64,000 nucleotides of DNA from Bradyrhizobium zhanjiangense (GCF_004114935.1 NZ_CP022221.1:6469001-6533000), one strand, 5' to 3'. Shown: positions 45,246 through 55,826, numbered from the stretch's first letter. The notes: a model not told the origin generated them from the sequence alone. Made by a program: numbers and translations.

Positions 45246-47228
45246 TCACTCCGCCGGCTGGAGGCGCTGCTTGGCCCGCGCCGGCTTCGGCGCACCGACC
45301 CGCAAGCGGCGGTCGGACAGCGACAGTACGCCGCCGAATGCCATCAGCACCGGCCCCCACCAGATCAGCAGCACCAGCGGCTTGTCATAGATGCGCACCG
45401 CGATGGCGCCCTCGGCGGTGGCGTCACCGAGCGAGATGTAGAGCTGGCTCGCGCCGCGCGTTAGCAGCGCCGCCTCGGTGGTCGAGGAGCCGCGGGTGGT
45501 GAAGCTGCGCTTGGACGGCGTCATGACGCTGAGCGTCTCGCCGTCGCGGCTGACGTTGAACTCGGCGATCATCTCGCGGTAGTTCGGGCCCTGGCGCTGA
45601 AACAGCCCGTCGAGCTTCACGTCGTAGCCGGCGACGTGAGCGACGTCGCTTTGCTTCATCGTCGCGATATATTCGCTGTTCCAGGTGGTCTCGCAGACGA
45701 TTCCGATCAGCGCGACGCCGAGGCCGGCATGCGCGAGCGCGGTGCCCCAGGCCGAGCGCGGCAGGCCGCGCGCCCGGTGCAGCACTGTTGCGAACGGCAG
45801 GCGAACCAGGCCCGTCCGCTCGACGATGTCGGTGACCGCGCCAGCGACGACGAAGACACCGAGCCCGATCGCGAGCGGCGCCAGCGCGCTGCCGCCCCGC
45901 GCCCAGGCCCAGGTGATGGCGACGACGACGAGGCTGGCAACGCCCGCCGCGAGCAGGCGCTGCGTCACGCCGAGCAGATCGCCGCGCTTCCACGCCAGCA
46001 TCGGGCCGAACGGAACGGCGAGCAGCAACAGGGCAAACAGCGGAGCGAAGGTGAGATTGTAGAAGGGCGCGCCGACCGACATCTTGAAGTCGGCCAGCAT
46101 CTCCATCGCCAACGGATAGAGAGTGCCGAACAGCACGACTGCGCAGGCGACCGTGAGCAGCAGGTTGTTCAGCACCAAGGCGCCCTCGCGCGAGATCGGC
46201 GCGAACAGACCGCCCTGCTTCAACGAGGTGGCGCGGCCCACGAACAACGACAGGCTGCCGCCGATGAACAGGCAGAGGATCAGCAGGATGAATACGCCGC
46301 GGGTCGGATCGGTGGCGAAGGCGTGCACCGAGGTGATGACGCCCGAGCGCACCAGGAAGGTGCCGAGCAGCGACAGCGAGAAGGTCAGGATCGACAACAG
46401 GATGGTCCAGACCTTCAGCGCGTCGCGCTTCTCCATCACCAGCGCCGAATGCAGCAGCGCGGTGCCGGCAAGCCACGGCATCAGCGAGGCGTTCTCGACG
46501 GGATCCCAGAACCACCAGCCGCCCCAGCCGAGCTCGTAATAGGCCCAGTACGAGCCCATGGCGATGCCGAGCGTCAGGAAGATCCAGGCGACCAACGTCC
46601 ACGGCCGCACCCAACGCGCCCAGGCCGCGTCGATCCGCCCCTCCATCAGCGCCGCGATGGCGAAGGAGAACGAGATCGAGAAGCCGACATAGCCGAGATA
46701 GAGCATCGGCGGATGCACGGCGAGACCGATGTCCTGGAGCACCGGATTGAGATCGCGCCCCTCGATCGGCGGATTGGCGATGCGCAGAAACGGGTTCGAG
46801 GTCACCAGGATGAAGAGATAGAAGGCGCTGGCGATCCAGGCCTGCACGGCCAGCACGTGCGCGCGCAGCGACAGCGGCAGATTGTTGCCGAAAGCCGCGA
46901 CCAGCCCACCGAACAGCGCGAGAATCGACACCCACAGCAGCATCGAGCCTTCATGGTTTCCCCACACGCCGGTGATCTTGTAGAGTAGCGGCTTCATCGA
47001 GTGGGAATTCTCGTAGACGTTGGCGACAGAGAAATCCGAGTTCACGTGCAGCATCACCAGCGCCGTGAACGAGGCGCCGACGAACAGCAGCTGCGCCAGC
47101 GCGGTGGAGCGCGCCACGTTCATCAATGCAACGTCGCGCAGGCGCGCGCCGATCAACGGCACGACGGACTGGATCAGTGCGAGCCCGAGCGCCAGCACCA
47201 GCGCGTAGTGTCCGGATTCTGCGATCAC
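45246..47228 (-). CDS. ccmF: Heme lyase subunit CcmF
   Basis: The 660-residue multi-span membrane protein (CycK) is the core of the heme ligation complex that joins heme from CcmE to apocytochrome c. The tryptophan-rich WWD domain is seen as [19 protein letters not shown], with flanking histidines such as [11 protein letters not shown] as heme ligands. About fourteen helices are present. Its start overlaps the ccmE stop in ATGA, indicating translational coupling. Confidence 0.95.
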   Translation of the reverse strand: MIAESGHYALVLALGLALIQSVVPLIGARLRDVALMNVARSTALAQLLFVGASFTALVMLHVNSDFSVANVYENSHSMKPLLYKITGVWGNHEGSMLLWVSILALFGGLVAAFGNNLPLSLRAHVLAVQAWIASAFYLFILVTSNPFLRIANPPIEGRDLNPVLQDIGLAVHPPMLYLGYVGFSISFSFAIAALMEGRIDAAWARWVRPWTLVAWIFLTLGIAMGSYWAYYELGWGGWWFWDPVENASLMPWLAGTALLHSALVMEKRDALKVWTILLSILTFSLSLLGTFLVRSGVITSVHAFATDPTRGVFILLILCLFIGGSLSLFVGRATSLKQGGLFAPISREGALVLNNLLLTVACAVVLFGTLYPLAMEMLADFKMSVGAPFYNLTFAPLFALLLLAVPFGPMLAWKRGDLLGVTQRLLAAGVASLVVVAITWAWARGGSALAPLAIGLGVFVVAGAVTDIVERTGLVRLPFATVLHRARGLPRSAWGTALAHAGLGVALIGIVCETTWNSEYIATMKQSDVAHVAGYDVKLDGLFQRQGPNYREMIAEFNVSRDGETLSVMTPSKRSFTTRGSSTTEAALLTRGASQLYISLGDATAEGAIAVRIYDKPLVLLIWWGPVLMAFGGVLSLSDRRLRVGAPKPARAKQRLQPAE

Positions 47229-47734
47229 CGCACCGCTCCCTGCGGATTGCCCTGCGCGGTCGTGGCCGCAGGTTTGCTGCCGCCCGAAGCTGTGCCGCCG
47301 TAATCGTCCTTCCAGTGCCCCTGCTTCCTCAGGGCATCGGCGACGTCCTTGGGCATGTAGGTTTCGTCGTGCTTGGCAAGCACGGTGTCGGCCTTGAACA
47401 CGCCGTTTGCGTCGAGCGCGCCTTCGGCGACGACGCCCTGCCCTTCACGGAACAGGTCGGGCAGGATGCCCTTATAGGCGACCGGCAGCTTGGCGTTGCC
47501 GTCGGCGACCTCGAAGGTCACCGCGAGATTGTCGCCGCGCTGGAGCGAGCCGGGCTGCACCAGCCCGCCGAGGCGAAACCGCTTGCCGGGCCCTACGTGC
47601 TTCTCGGCGACCATGGTCGGAGTCGAGAAGAACACGATGGAATCGCGCAATGCGTTGAGCACCAGCGCGGCGGCGAGCGCGAGCACGGCGAGCGAGCCGC
47701 CGATGATGGTCATACGTCGCTGCTTGCGCGTCAT
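47225..47734 (-). CDS. ccmE: Heme chaperone CcmE
   Basis: The 169-residue periplasmic heme chaperone (CycJ) is anchored by one N-terminal helix ([17 protein letters not shown]) and has the OB-fold domain with the covalent heme histidine in [14 protein letters not shown] flexible tail rich in Gly, Lys and Thr follows. The ATG at 47734 follows CGGAGAACGG; the longer frame to 47881 runs into ccmI. It sits 37 bases after ccmI. Confidence 0.95.
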   Translation of the reverse strand: MTRKQRRMTIIGGSLAVLALAAALVLNALRDSIVFFSTPTMVAEKHVGPGKRFRLGGLVQPGSLQRGDNLAVTFEVADGNAKLPVAYKGILPDLFREGQGVVAEGALDANGVFKADTVLAKHDETYMPKDVADALRKQGHWKDDYGGTASGGSKPAATTAQGNPQGAVR

Positions 47735-47771
47735 GGCGTATCCGTTCTCCGCTCGTCCCGTCCCGACATCG

Positions 47772-48881
47772 TCATCCGCCGAGCCCGAGGGTCCTGAGCC
47801 CTTCGTTGAGCTGGCGCAGCCGCTCGGCGTCGCCGGCGACGGCCTGCCGGGCATCGGCCGATGCCCCCACCGCCTTGCCACGGTCGCCCATCACGAGATA
47901 GGCGCGCACCAGGCGCAGCCACCCCTCGACGTCATCGCCGTTCTGCTTGAGCCGCGTGGCGAGGCGTTCGACCATGCCGCGCACCATCGCGTTGCGATCG
48001 CCCTCGGCCATGTCCTTGGACGCTGCGATCGTCTCATCCGACAGCGCCGGCATCGTGCCGCCGCCGACCCGCGCCAACGAAGATTGCACCAAAGGACGCC
48101 ACGGCGCATCCGCCGGCGCCTTCGCCAGCAGCGTGCGCCAGATATTGGCGGCATCGTCCTTGCGGCCGTCCTGCTCGGCGGCGAGCCCCAGGAAGTAGTT
48201 CGCCTTGGGATCGTCGGCATTGAGCGCGTGCGCACGCTCGAATTCCACCTTGGCCTCGGCGGTCACGACGCCGCCGGCAGCGGCCGAGAGCGCCTCGCCG
48301 AGATCGGAGCGGCGCTCGGGGCTCTCGCCATTGTAGGTGAGCGAGTTGCGATAGGCGCGCACCGCATCGTCGAAGCGGCCGAGCCGCTCCAGCACCGGCG
48401 CGAGCACGTTCCAGCCGCGACCGTCGGTCGGATTCTTTTCCAGATGTTGCTCGACTTGCACGACGAGGTTCTCGAGCGATTGCGCCATGCCGGACCCGGA
48501 TCCGCGCTCGCGCTGCGCCAAGGGAAAGTCCTGAAGCTTGGGCGAGCCGAGCGGCATGTAGACGCCGATCGCAACCAGCGGCAGACCGGCGAGCGCCAGC
48601 ACGGCCGCGGCGCGGCGCCATTTCAGGCTCGATTTCGGCGCAGTTGCGGGGTCGCTGGCAGCGGCGGCGAGCAGCCGGCGGCTGATCTCGACGCGCGCAG
48701 CCTCGGCTTCAGGAGCTGCGATCAGTCCCGTGCCGAGATCACGCTCGATCTCGGCCAGTTGGTCCTTGTAGACCGCGACCTCGCTGCCTTGATTTTGCGC
48801 GCGTCCGCTGCGGCCGAGCGGCAGAAGCACGGCGAAAATCGCCGCGACCGTCATCAGCGCGAACACGAACCATAGCGTCAT
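47772..48881 (-). CDS. ccmI: Cytochrome c maturation protein CcmI
   Basis: The 369-residue protein (CycH) is the apocytochrome chaperone of the maturation system. It has an N-terminal helix ([19 protein letters not shown]), a cytoplasmic segment with [18 protein letters not shown], which is typical of the family, a second helix ([19 protein letters not shown]) and a periplasmic TPR-like region ([37 protein letters not shown] and similar). It is the first gene of the operon. Confidence 0.92.
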   Translation of the reverse strand: MTLWFVFALMTVAAIFAVLLPLGRSGRAQNQGSEVAVYKDQLAEIERDLGTGLIAAPEAEAARVEISRRLLAAAASDPATAPKSSLKWRRAAAVLALAGLPLVAIGVYMPLGSPKLQDFPLAQRERGSGSGMAQSLENLVVQVEQHLEKNPTDGRGWNVLAPVLERLGRFDDAVRAYRNSLTYNGESPERRSDLGEALSAAAGGVVTAEAKVEFERAHALNADDPKANYFLGLAAEQDGRKDDAANIWRTLLAKAPADAPWRPLVQSSLARVGGGTMPALSDETIAASKDMAEGDRNAMVRGMVERLATRLKQNGDDVEGWLRLVRAYLVMGDRGKAVGASADARQAVAGDAERLRQLNEGLRTLGLGG

Positions 48882-49012
48882 CTGGCAAGCTTCCGGCGGC
48901 GCACGATCCGCGCCCACAGGTGGCTTTACACCACGGCCGGACGAGGCGGCAATTGACAATTGTCAATTCGGCGCGACCGCGCGCGGTCCCGAAACGATGA
49001 AACTCCAACGGC

Positions 49013-49282
49013 TTAGCCGATCTCGAAGTCCGCACTTTGCGCGGCATCCTCGCCGTGCCCGTTGAAGGCCTTCAGGAAGTATGTTCCGGGCCGGATTGCA
49101 GCGGGCATTCTGATGCGCAACGCCCCTACCGGAACCGGCGAGGCGACCCTGGTGACTGTCTCCGGCAGTTGCCGACCGCTTGCCTTCTCGACCAGCACCA
49201 CCTTCGCGCCGACCATCAGTCGTTGATATTTGGCAGTGATGACGCGGTTCTCGATTTCGATGGAGCTGATAATGGGTTTCAT
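49013..49282 (-). CDS. Uncharacterised small protein, 89 residues
   Basis: The frame from the ATG at 49282 encodes a beta-rich chain (MKPIISSIEIENRVITAKY, then alternating hydrophobic strands ending SADFEIG). The segment IRPGTYFLKAFNGHGEDA has the look of an immunoglobulin-like or IPT-type edge strand, as in domains that end in a ribose-free beta sandwich, but this is a weak call. No signal peptide, so a cytoplasmic protein is expected. The gene stands alone between ccmI and the next gene with GC-rich flanks. Function unknown. Confidence 0.6.
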   Translation of the reverse strand: MKPIISSIEIENRVITAKYQRLMVGAKVVLVEKASGRQLPETVTRVASPVPVGALRIRMPAAIRPGTYFLKAFNGHGEDAAQSADFEIG

Positions 49283-49381
49283 GCGCCCACAAATAGAAAT
49301 TCCCCGGACTTGCACGGGACCGTAGGGCTCGCTACCGGCAGCGTCAACCTCAAATTGTGATCACGAAAATATGCGCTTATA

Positions 49382-50782
49382 TCAGCTTGCGCGCGACGAT
49401 TTGCGCTCGCCCGTGAGCGCGTTTTCTGCCGCACGACTCATCAGCGAGGCGTAATCGTCGCCGAACAGCACCTGGCAGAAGCGGATCGCGGCCTGCACCT
49501 GCTGCTGTCGATAGGTGCGGACCTTGTGATCGGCGGCGCGCAGCGACTGCACCAGCTGTTCGGTCGAGCGTTCGACATATTGCTGGAGGTCGGAATAGGT
49601 GCGCAGCGTCACCTCGTTGATCGCAAGCTCGCTCGCATAGTTGCGGCAGGTCGCGACGAAATCGATCAGCGCCACGGTTTCCTCGACCTCGGTGCTGTCG
49701 ATTCGCGCCCCCGGCGGAATGTCCTTCTCGGCGCGCTGCCGCAGGATGCGGCGAACGCGGCCGGGAACGCTGTCGATCTCGGATTGCAGCGCATTGGAGA
49801 TGTCGGCCCGGATCGAGACCAACTGCTTGCCCCAGGCGGAATCGTTGCGCAGGTCCAGCTCGGTGCGCAGGCCGCGCACGCCGTCATGCAGCGCCTTGAG
49901 ATTGCCGGCGACATTGTCGAAATGGCCGCGCTTGATGTCCATGCGCAGGATCGCGGCAACACAGGACAAATCATGCAGGGCGATCGTGACGGCGACACCG
50001 TAGGGCGTTGCGGCGACGCGGATCTCGTCGTCCGATGCGGCAATCTTGATGGCAAGGCGGATGATCTGCCACGGCGCGGTCATCCGCTGCACCACCATCG
50101 ACAGCGCGAAGGGCAGCATCTGCGGGGTCTGGAGAACGGGAATGTTGAGCGCTGACGTCACCGAGGCGATCTGGGAATCGCCGAAGGCGCGCAGGAAGCG
50201 CGGCAGCTTCTCGTTCAGAGCGGCGATGGCTTCCCGGACCTGGAGCACCGCACCGATCGAATAGAGATCATCGATCACGTTGGGCGGGCCGACACGGGCC
50301 AGCGCGCGCGACTTGTCGCCGCCGCCGGGCCCCGTCAGCGCGAAGATCGCGTCCGCAGCCACCGCCTGGAGCTTTGAGGCCAGCGCCTCGACCTGGCCGG
50401 CACTGTCTGCCGGCATGCGGGCCAGCGCCGCCTCGAATTCATTCACCTTGTCCGGGGCGCCGTCACGGCCGAGCCATTGCCAGATCGGGTGCAGCGAGGA
50501 GCGGCGGATTTGTCCGACCCGGATCGGGGCGCCCGCCTCGACCAGGAACGGTTCCAACACTTGGAACAGCAGGCGCGACAGATCGTCCGTACGCGGCGGC
50601 GGGGCCTCGTCGGCTTCGCTCTTGCGGACGATCTTGCGCAACTGCTCGAGCACGAGGGTCGCGACAGCCGTGTCCTGGCCACGCTCCAGCGCGCGCTCGA
50701 ACTCCCGCATCAGCAGCGCCTGCGACTGCGGCGGGAGCTGCGCGAGATATTCCCTCAGCCGCTCGATCGATGTCTGGCTCAT
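49382..50782 (-). CDS. Uncharacterised protein, 466 residues
   Basis: The protein is soluble and almost entirely helical, starting MSQTSIERLREYLAQL and ending in a basic serine-rich tail. It contains no membrane segment, no catalytic motif that I recognise and no nucleotide-binding loop. Codon use is normal for the region, with long open frame and no frame interruption, so it is a real gene. It lies between the 89-residue gene and the FeuQ-type kinase, all on the minus strand. I know similar Bradyrhizobium proteins only as hypothetical. No function is proposed. Confidence 0.8.
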   Translation of the reverse strand: MSQTSIERLREYLAQLPPQSQALLMREFERALERGQDTAVATLVLEQLRKIVRKSEADEAPPPRTDDLSRLLFQVLEPFLVEAGAPIRVGQIRRSSLHPIWQWLGRDGAPDKVNEFEAALARMPADSAGQVEALASKLQAVAADAIFALTGPGGGDKSRALARVGPPNVIDDLYSIGAVLQVREAIAALNEKLPRFLRAFGDSQIASVTSALNIPVLQTPQMLPFALSMVVQRMTAPWQIIRLAIKIAASDDEIRVAATPYGVAVTIALHDLSCVAAILRMDIKRGHFDNVAGNLKALHDGVRGLRTELDLRNDSAWGKQLVSIRADISNALQSEIDSVPGRVRRILRQRAEKDIPPGARIDSTEVEETVALIDFVATCRNYASELAINEVTLRTYSDLQQYVERSTEQLVQSLRAADHKVRTYRQQQVQAAIRFCQVLFGDDYASLMSRAAENALTGERKSSRAS

Positions 50783-50944
50783 GCGCCCGGGTCATGCACG
50801 GTAAAATGGCGGACATGGGATGCGTCCGGGCGCGATCTTAAGAGGTCCCCACTTAAGAAGCCGTTTAGGAAGTCGCCTCGAATGCCTCCGGTTTTCTCCT
50901 GCAGGGGCATCGGCCGCAACGAAAAATCCAGTGAGAACAATGGA

Positions 50945-52321
50945 CTATAGACCGGGAAGGACCAGTTCGGCCCGCAGGCCCCCGATCGGCGCCCCGCCGA
51001 GCGAGAGGCTGCCGCCATAAAGCGCGGCGAGATCGGTCACGATCGACAGCCCCAGCCCCGAGCCGGGCTTGGATTCGTCGAGCCGCTGGCCGCGCCGGGA
51101 GACCTTGGCGCGCTCGGTCTCCGACAGGCCGCGACCGTCGTCATCGACGATGATCCGCAGGCGCGGGCCGGCGCCGGTCTGGTGCGGCATCTCGACCAGA
51201 ACCTCGATGAAGACGCGCGAGGCCGCCCATTTGCAGGCATTGTCGACGAGATTGCCGACCATCTCCTCCAGATCCTGCCGCTCGCCCCGGAACTTCGCAG
51301 ACGGATCGGCCTTGGCCTCGACCACGATGCCACGGTCGCGATGGATCTTCTCCATGGTCCGCCGCAGCGCCTCGATGGCGGGCGCCACCTCCGTCACGGT
51401 CGCGACCACCGAGACCCGCGCCGCAATGCGGGCGCGCTCCAGATGATGGGCGACCTGATCGCGCATCACGTCCGCCTGCTCCATCACCTTGGACGCGAAC
51501 GGATCGGCCGCGTGGGCGCCGGCCTCGTTGACGATGACCGAGAGCGGCGTCTTGATCGCATGGGCGAGATTGCCGACATGGGTGCGCGCCCGCTCGACGA
51601 TCTCGCGATTGGCGTCGATCAACGCATTGGTCTCGCGCGCCAAAGGCGCGATCTCGACGGGAAATTCGCCCTCGAGCCGCTCCGCCCGCCCGGAGCGGAT
51701 GTCGGCGATGGATTCCGAGATGCGCTTGAGCGGCGCCAGGCCAAAGCGGACCTGGAACACGGTGGTCAGCAGCAGCACGATGCCGAGCGCCGTAAACGTG
51801 CCGCCGAGATAGTAGTCGAAGCTCCGCGTCTCGTCGAAAATCTCGGTGTCGTCGCCGGCGACGCTGACGAGAAACTTGCCGTCGGCACCGAGATCGACCG
51901 GCCGCTCCACCATGCGCAGGTTCTGCCCTTCCGGACCATCGACATAGGCGAGTCGGATGCCGGCGGCGGTGAGCTCGGCCCCCTGCTCTTCCAGCTTCGG
52001 CAGTTTCTTGTCCCAGAGCGAGCGCGACGAGCGCACCTCCGGCTTCTCGGTGTCGGTCCGCGTGATCTGCCAGTACCAGCCCGACAGCGGCAGTTCGAAC
52101 AAGGGCTCGCCGAGCGACTGGAACTGGCGGTCGGGCGGCTCGTCGGGGGTCGCGACCTCGGCGATCAACGTGCGGAGATAGAGATTGAGACGACGGTCGA
52201 AGGCGCGCTCGGTGGCGTTCTTGTAGACCGACGACAACACCACGCCGGTGATGGCCAGGATCACCACGAGCCAGGCGGTCGCCGACAGGAACAGGCGGTT
52301 CGCAAGCGAGCTAGCGGGCAT
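50945..52321 (-). CDS. feuQ: Two-component sensor kinase, FeuQ-like
   Basis: The 458-residue kinase has helices at residues 8-32 and 172-190 around a periplasmic domain with GWYWQITRTD, then a HAMP region and the HisKA domain with His254 in VGNLAHAIKTPLSVI. The ATPase part shows NLVDNACKWA, DDDGRGLSE and GSGLGLSIVTDLA. The periplasmic opening (NATERAFDRRLNLYLR) and the partner regulator match the FeuQ/FeuP systems of rhizobia and Brucella, which control envelope and osmotic functions such as cyclic glucan export. The symbol is by resemblance. It follows the regulator gene after 84 bases. Confidence 0.85.
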   Translation of the reverse strand: MPASSLANRLFLSATAWLVVILAITGVVLSSVYKNATERAFDRRLNLYLRTLIAEVATPDEPPDRQFQSLGEPLFELPLSGWYWQITRTDTEKPEVRSSRSLWDKKLPKLEEQGAELTAAGIRLAYVDGPEGQNLRMVERPVDLGADGKFLVSVAGDDTEIFDETRSFDYYLGGTFTALGIVLLLTTVFQVRFGLAPLKRISESIADIRSGRAERLEGEFPVEIAPLARETNALIDANREIVERARTHVGNLAHAIKTPLSVIVNEAGAHAADPFASKVMEQADVMRDQVAHHLERARIAARVSVVATVTEVAPAIEALRRTMEKIHRDRGIVVEAKADPSAKFRGERQDLEEMVGNLVDNACKWAASRVFIEVLVEMPHQTGAGPRLRIIVDDDGRGLSETERAKVSRRGQRLDESKPGSGLGLSIVTDLAALYGGSLSLGGAPIGGLRAELVLPGL

Positions 52322-52405
52322 CGGGACGATCCCGGGAGGCGCAGGATGGCAGGGCGTCGGTCATGACCGGACCAAGGCCCCTGTCGAGCCGCCCGTCAAG
52401 ACGCT

Positions 52406-53077
52406 TCAAGCGCCGGGGGATGGCGGGGTCAGGAGATAGCCGAGGCCACGGACGGTCTGGATGATGTCGACGTCGAGCTTCTTGCGGATGCGGCCGACGA
52501 AGACCTCGATGGTGTTGGAGTCGCGGTCAAAATCCTGGTCGTAGAGATGCTCGACCAGCTCGGTGCGGGAGACCACGCGCCCGGAATGGTGCATCAGATA
52601 GGCCAGAAGCCGATATTCGTGCGAGGTCATCTTCACGGGATTGCCTGACACGCTGACCCGGCCGGTCCTGGTATCGAGCGTGACCGGGCCGCAGCTGAGT
52701 TCGCTCTGGGCATGACCGGTCGAGCGGCGCAGCAGCGCGCGGATGCGCGCCAGCACCTCCTCCAGGTGGAACGGCTTTGCGACATAGTCGTCGGCGCCAG
52801 CGTCGAACCCCTGCACCTTGTCGCTCCAGCGGTCGCGCGCGGTGAGGATCAGGACCGGCATGGTGCGGCCGTTGCGGCGCCAGGCCTCCAGCACCGAGAT
52901 GCCGTCCTTCTTCGGCAGGCCGATGTCGAGCACCACGGCGTCATACGGCTCGTTGTCGCCGAGATAGTGCCCCTCCTCCCCGTCGAAAGCGCGGTCGACG
53001 ACATAACCAGCGTCGGTCAGCGCCTTGGTGAGCTGGCGATTGAGATCGGGGTCGTCCTCAACAACGAGCAGGCGCAC
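52406..53077 (-). CDS. feuP: Two-component response regulator, FeuP-like
   Basis: The 223-residue OmpR-type regulator has phosphoacceptor Asp51 (YDAVVLDIGLPKKDG), the acidic pair Asp8/Asp9 and the lysine of VAKPFHLEE. The C-terminal winged helix shows MTSHEYRLLAYLMHHSG and DSNTIEVFVGRIRKKLDVD. It resembles FeuP along its whole length. The GTG at 53077 follows GGAGAGAAGC, a strong ribosome site; the ATG at 53176 would add an unrelated tail. It is the first gene of the pair with the FeuQ-like kinase. Confidence 0.88.
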   Translation of the reverse strand: MRLLVVEDDPDLNRQLTKALTDAGYVVDRAFDGEEGHYLGDNEPYDAVVLDIGLPKKDGISVLEAWRRNGRTMPVLILTARDRWSDKVQGFDAGADDYVAKPFHLEEVLARIRALLRRSTGHAQSELSCGPVTLDTRTGRVSVSGNPVKMTSHEYRLLAYLMHHSGRVVSRTELVEHLYDQDFDRDSNTIEVFVGRIRKKLDVDIIQTVRGLGYLLTPPSPGA

Positions 53078-53292
53078 GCTTCTCTCCAAAGATTGGCTGC
53101 AAGAACAGGCTGCATGACCACGGCCAGAGATGAGCAATTCCGGCGTGAACTGAATATGAACGCGGGGAACCGGCACGTTACTTTTTGGTCATATACGACC
53201 TCCCACGCGCCGACGCGACTGCGCCCGCCAGGCAACCGGACGAGCCGACGGCATGGCGGGCGCAATGTGCCGCGTCACGCGGCGAATAGGAA

Positions 53293-53313
53293 GGGTCCGA
53301 GGCGTTCGGACCC
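53293..53313 (-). terminator. Inverted repeat after the small membrane gene
   Basis: GGGTCCGA, loop GGCGT, TCGGACCC lies just beyond the stop of the minus-strand small gene. It lacks a T-run, so it is a weak terminator candidate. Confidence 0.4.
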
Positions 53314-53319
53314 GGCCGA

Positions 53320-53475
53320 TCAGGTCCGGAAGAACACGAACCAGATGACGGCGAGGATCAGGATCGCAAGGCCGGTCGAGATGGCAAGCAGCGCCGCCAC
53401 CGACGGCCCGGGCTCGCCCTGACGGGCCTCGGTCGGAGTTTCCACGATCTGATGCCGCTCTCGCGTGGTTGCCAT
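53320..53475 (-). CDS. Small single-pass membrane protein, 51 residues
   Basis: The frame from the ATG at 53475 encodes a charged, probably disordered half (MATTRERHQIVETPTEAR) followed by one membrane helix (SVAALLAISTGLAILILAV) and the end IWFVFFRT. It lies 242 bases before the FeuP-like regulator on the same strand. In Sinorhizobium a small periplasmic protein, FeuN, restrains FeuQ, but this chain has a different layout and the link is only positional. Function unknown. Confidence 0.65.
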   Translation of the reverse strand: MATTRERHQIVETPTEARQGEPGPSVAALLAISTGLAILILAVIWFVFFRT

Positions 53476-53707
53476 GATGCCCTCAATCTTTGGATGTCGC
53501 TTCAGATAGCCACGACCTCCTCGCAGCCGATATCCGGAGCCAACGCGTGATTGGATATGATGTTCCGGCCTTTGCCCGCGGATCGGCAGCAACCTCAGGC
53601 CCAGCGGCCGGTTAACGCAGTTGCAAGATTGAGCAGCCCGTCTTGCTATGATTCGTTGTTCCCCGATGGTATCCTTGTCACTGTCCCCGTTGCGTTTGGA
53701 GTAGCCC

Positions 53708-54691
53708 ATGGCCCCCCGCGCCAATTGGAAGGGTTTTCTGCGTCTGTCGCTCGTGACCTGTCCGGTCGCGCTCTATCCGGCCACTTCGGATACCGAGAAG
53801 GTCTCCTTCAACCAGATCAACCGCAAGACCGGCCACAGGATCAAGTACCTCAAGGTCGACGCCGAGACCGGTGACGAGGTCACGTCCGAGGACATCGTCA
53901 AGGGCTACAAGGTCGACACCGACACCTATATCGAGGTCACCAAGGACGAGCTCGACGACATCGCGCTGGACTCCACGCACACGATCGAGATCGACGAGTT
54001 CGTGCCGAAGGCCGATATCGACAACCGCTATCTGATCCGTCCCTATTACCTCGTGCCCGACGGCAAGGTCGGCCACGACGCCTATGCGGTGATCCGCGAA
54101 ACCATCCGCAGCATGGACAAGGTCGCAATCGGCCGCGTGGTGCTGACCAACCGCGAGCACATCATCGCGCTCGAGCCGCTCGAGAGCGGGTTGATGGGCA
54201 CACTGCTGCGCTATCCCTACGAAGTGCGGAGCGAAACCGAGTATTTCGACGACATCCAGGACGTGAAGCTGACCAAGGACATGCTCGACCTCGCAAAACA
54301 CATCGTCGAGAAGAAGTCCGGCGCGTTCGAGCCCGGGCTGTTCGAGGATCATTACGAGACCGCGCTGATCGATCTCATCAACAAGAAGCGCAGCGGCATG
54401 CCGATCACCGCCAAGGCGGCGCCGAAGACCGGCGGCAATGTCATCAACCTGATGGATGCGCTGAAGAAGAGTCTCGCGAGCGAGAAGGAGGCGGTGCCCG
54501 CGGCAAAGGTCGTCAAGGAGCCTGTCAAGGGCAAGAAGCCGAAGAAGCGCGTCGAGGGCCAGCGCGAAATGCTGCTGCCGATCGCCGGCAAGGGCGGCAA
54601 GGACGCCGCGGCGAAGACTGCGCCCAAGGAGGCTTCGAAGAAGGCCGACAAGCCGGTGCGCGCGCCGGCGCGGGCGAAGAAGGCCAGCTAG
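53708..54691 (+). CDS. ku: Ku protein for non-homologous end joining
   Basis: The 327-residue protein forms the homodimeric DNA-end-binding ring of bacterial end joining. The opening MAPRANWKGFLRLSLVTCPV is followed by FNQINRKTGHRIKYLK and the core beta barrel with LEPLESGLMGTLLRYPYEVR. The Ku bridge region is followed by a long lysine- and alanine-rich tail of about 60 residues (KKPKKRVEG, KAPKKA-type), longer than in minimal Ku, which often aids DNA binding or LigD recruitment. No LigD gene is in the window. Confidence 0.95.
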   Translation: MAPRANWKGFLRLSLVTCPVALYPATSDTEKVSFNQINRKTGHRIKYLKVDAETGDEVTSEDIVKGYKVDTDTYIEVTKDELDDIALDSTHTIEIDEFVPKADIDNRYLIRPYYLVPDGKVGHDAYAVIRETIRSMDKVAIGRVVLTNREHIIALEPLESGLMGTLLRYPYEVRSETEYFDDIQDVKLTKDMLDLAKHIVEKKSGAFEPGLFEDHYETALIDLINKKRSGMPITAKAAPKTGGNVINLMDALKKSLASEKEAVPAAKVVKEPVKGKKPKKRVEGQREMLLPIAGKGGKDAAAKTAPKEASKKADKPVRAPARAKKAS

Positions 54692-54750
54692 ACGCATCGC
54701 ACCTAACAATCGCACCGTGATGTCCCCCCTCGCCGGTCGGCCGGACTGAC

Positions 54751-54987
54751 ATGCCCTGGTCGGCGGAGTTCGACGATCCGGTTCGCGTGAGCAACAAACG
54801 CAAGCTGCTCACGCTTCAAGAGGCGGCGGACTACGTCATGCGGCTGCCTGAGGATGCCCAGCACGAGGCGCACTGGCAGACCGCGATCGAGACCTTGATC
54901 AATGCGGCCGAGACCGGCGGGGGCTGGATGATGTTCGCCCGCATCGCCATGTTGCGGGCGCTGAATGCGGACGGACGGCGCGAATGA
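54751..54987 (+). CDS. Small hypothetical protein, 78 residues
   Basis: The frame from the ATG at 54751 encodes a chain with LTLQEAADYVMRLPEDAQH in its centre and two further helices (WQTAIETLINAAETGG and MFARIAMLRALNADGRRE). It is soluble and looks like a small helical domain. The gene lies 59 bases after ku on the same strand. The distance leaves open whether it is cotranscribed. Function unknown. Confidence 0.65.
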   Translation: MPWSAEFDDPVRVSNKRKLLTLQEAADYVMRLPEDAQHEAHWQTAIETLINAAETGGGWMMFARIAMLRALNADGRRE

Positions 54988-55094
54988 GGGCGATAGTCGG
55001 CCCCTTCAGCAGCATGCTTGCCGGGCCGTTGACGAATAGGCTCAATAATCCGTTAAGCGCGACCGTCGTTTACCGATACGGCGGAGCTCTGCGC

Positions 55095-55364
55095 ATGAAC
55101 CAGGGTATTCCTACGGGAGACAAAATTAAGCACCGGTTGTCCTTGCGCACAGCATGGTGCCAGCCCCGATCGAGCCAAGGTACGCGTACCGTGCAGCAGC
55201 AGGACGTCAGAAAGAGCTACATCAGCATCGTGAACGACGCACGCGAGAGCGAGCGGACCGCGGGCACGGGGGCGCGCTCGCAGCGGGGCGCGGTAAAGGA
55301 CTTCGTTGGCCGCCTCACCGCCATGTTGAAACGCCGCCTTCCCGGCGCCGCGATCACGTCCTAG
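55095..55364 (+). CDS. Doubtful small gene, 89 residues
   Basis: An ATG at 55095 follows GGAG and opens a frame beginning MNQGIPTGDKIKHRLSLR and ending MLKRRLPGAAITS. The second half (RKSYISIVNDARESERTAG) is helical, but the first half and the frame before it look like chance. Its codon use is less regular than in neighbouring genes. It may be real; I give it low weight. Confidence 0.35.
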   Translation: MNQGIPTGDKIKHRLSLRTAWCQPRSSQGTRTVQQQDVRKSYISIVNDARESERTAGTGARSQRGAVKDFVGRLTAMLKRRLPGAAITS

Positions 55365-55571
55365 CGGACGCTGCGGCTGTCGCAGAGAGCGCGCCGATTT
55401 GCATCCATTTGGATGGGATGAGGGAACCTTAATTTAATGAATGTCACCGTATGAAACAGAGGCGCGTTCGCCCGGATTTGATTCTTTTAGCGCGCAGAAA
55501 ATCTATTCGATCGATTTACGGGTTCGAAAACGACGCGGCCATACATTGGTTCGGATGAAGAGGAGTTGGCA

Positions 55572-55736
55572 ATGAGTTTGCTTAGGTCTTTCCTTGCCGA
55601 TGAGACTGGCGCCACCGCCATCGAATACGGCCTGATCGCCGCCGGCATTGCACTGGCCATCGTAACCGTCGTGAACAACACGGGCAGCCAGCTCCTCAAC
55701 AACAAGTTCAACTCGATCAGTTCGTCGCTGAAGTAA
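55572..55736 (+). CDS. Flp/Fap-type pilin subunit
   Basis: The 54-residue frame begins MSLLRSFLADETGATAIEYG and ends SSLK. It is a type IVb Flp pilin: DETGATAIEYGL is the class hallmark, with the prepilin peptidase site before the glutamate of AIEYG and a hydrophobic helix after it (LIAAGIALAIVTVV). AGGAG at 55561-55565 supports the ATG at 55572. The rest of a tad (tight adherence) cluster is not in the window, so the pilin is an orphan here. Such orphans are common in Bradyrhizobium and are used by a tad machinery encoded elsewhere. Confidence 0.92.
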   Translation: MSLLRSFLADETGATAIEYGLIAAGIALAIVTVVNNTGSQLLNNKFNSISSSLK

Positions 55737-55826
55737 CGGCCGCCCTGGCCTGAGGCGACGTCCCTATGCGTTGACTTCAGCATGGCTCGCGGCGGCCTTG
55801 CCGGAGCATGCCACCTCCCCAATTCC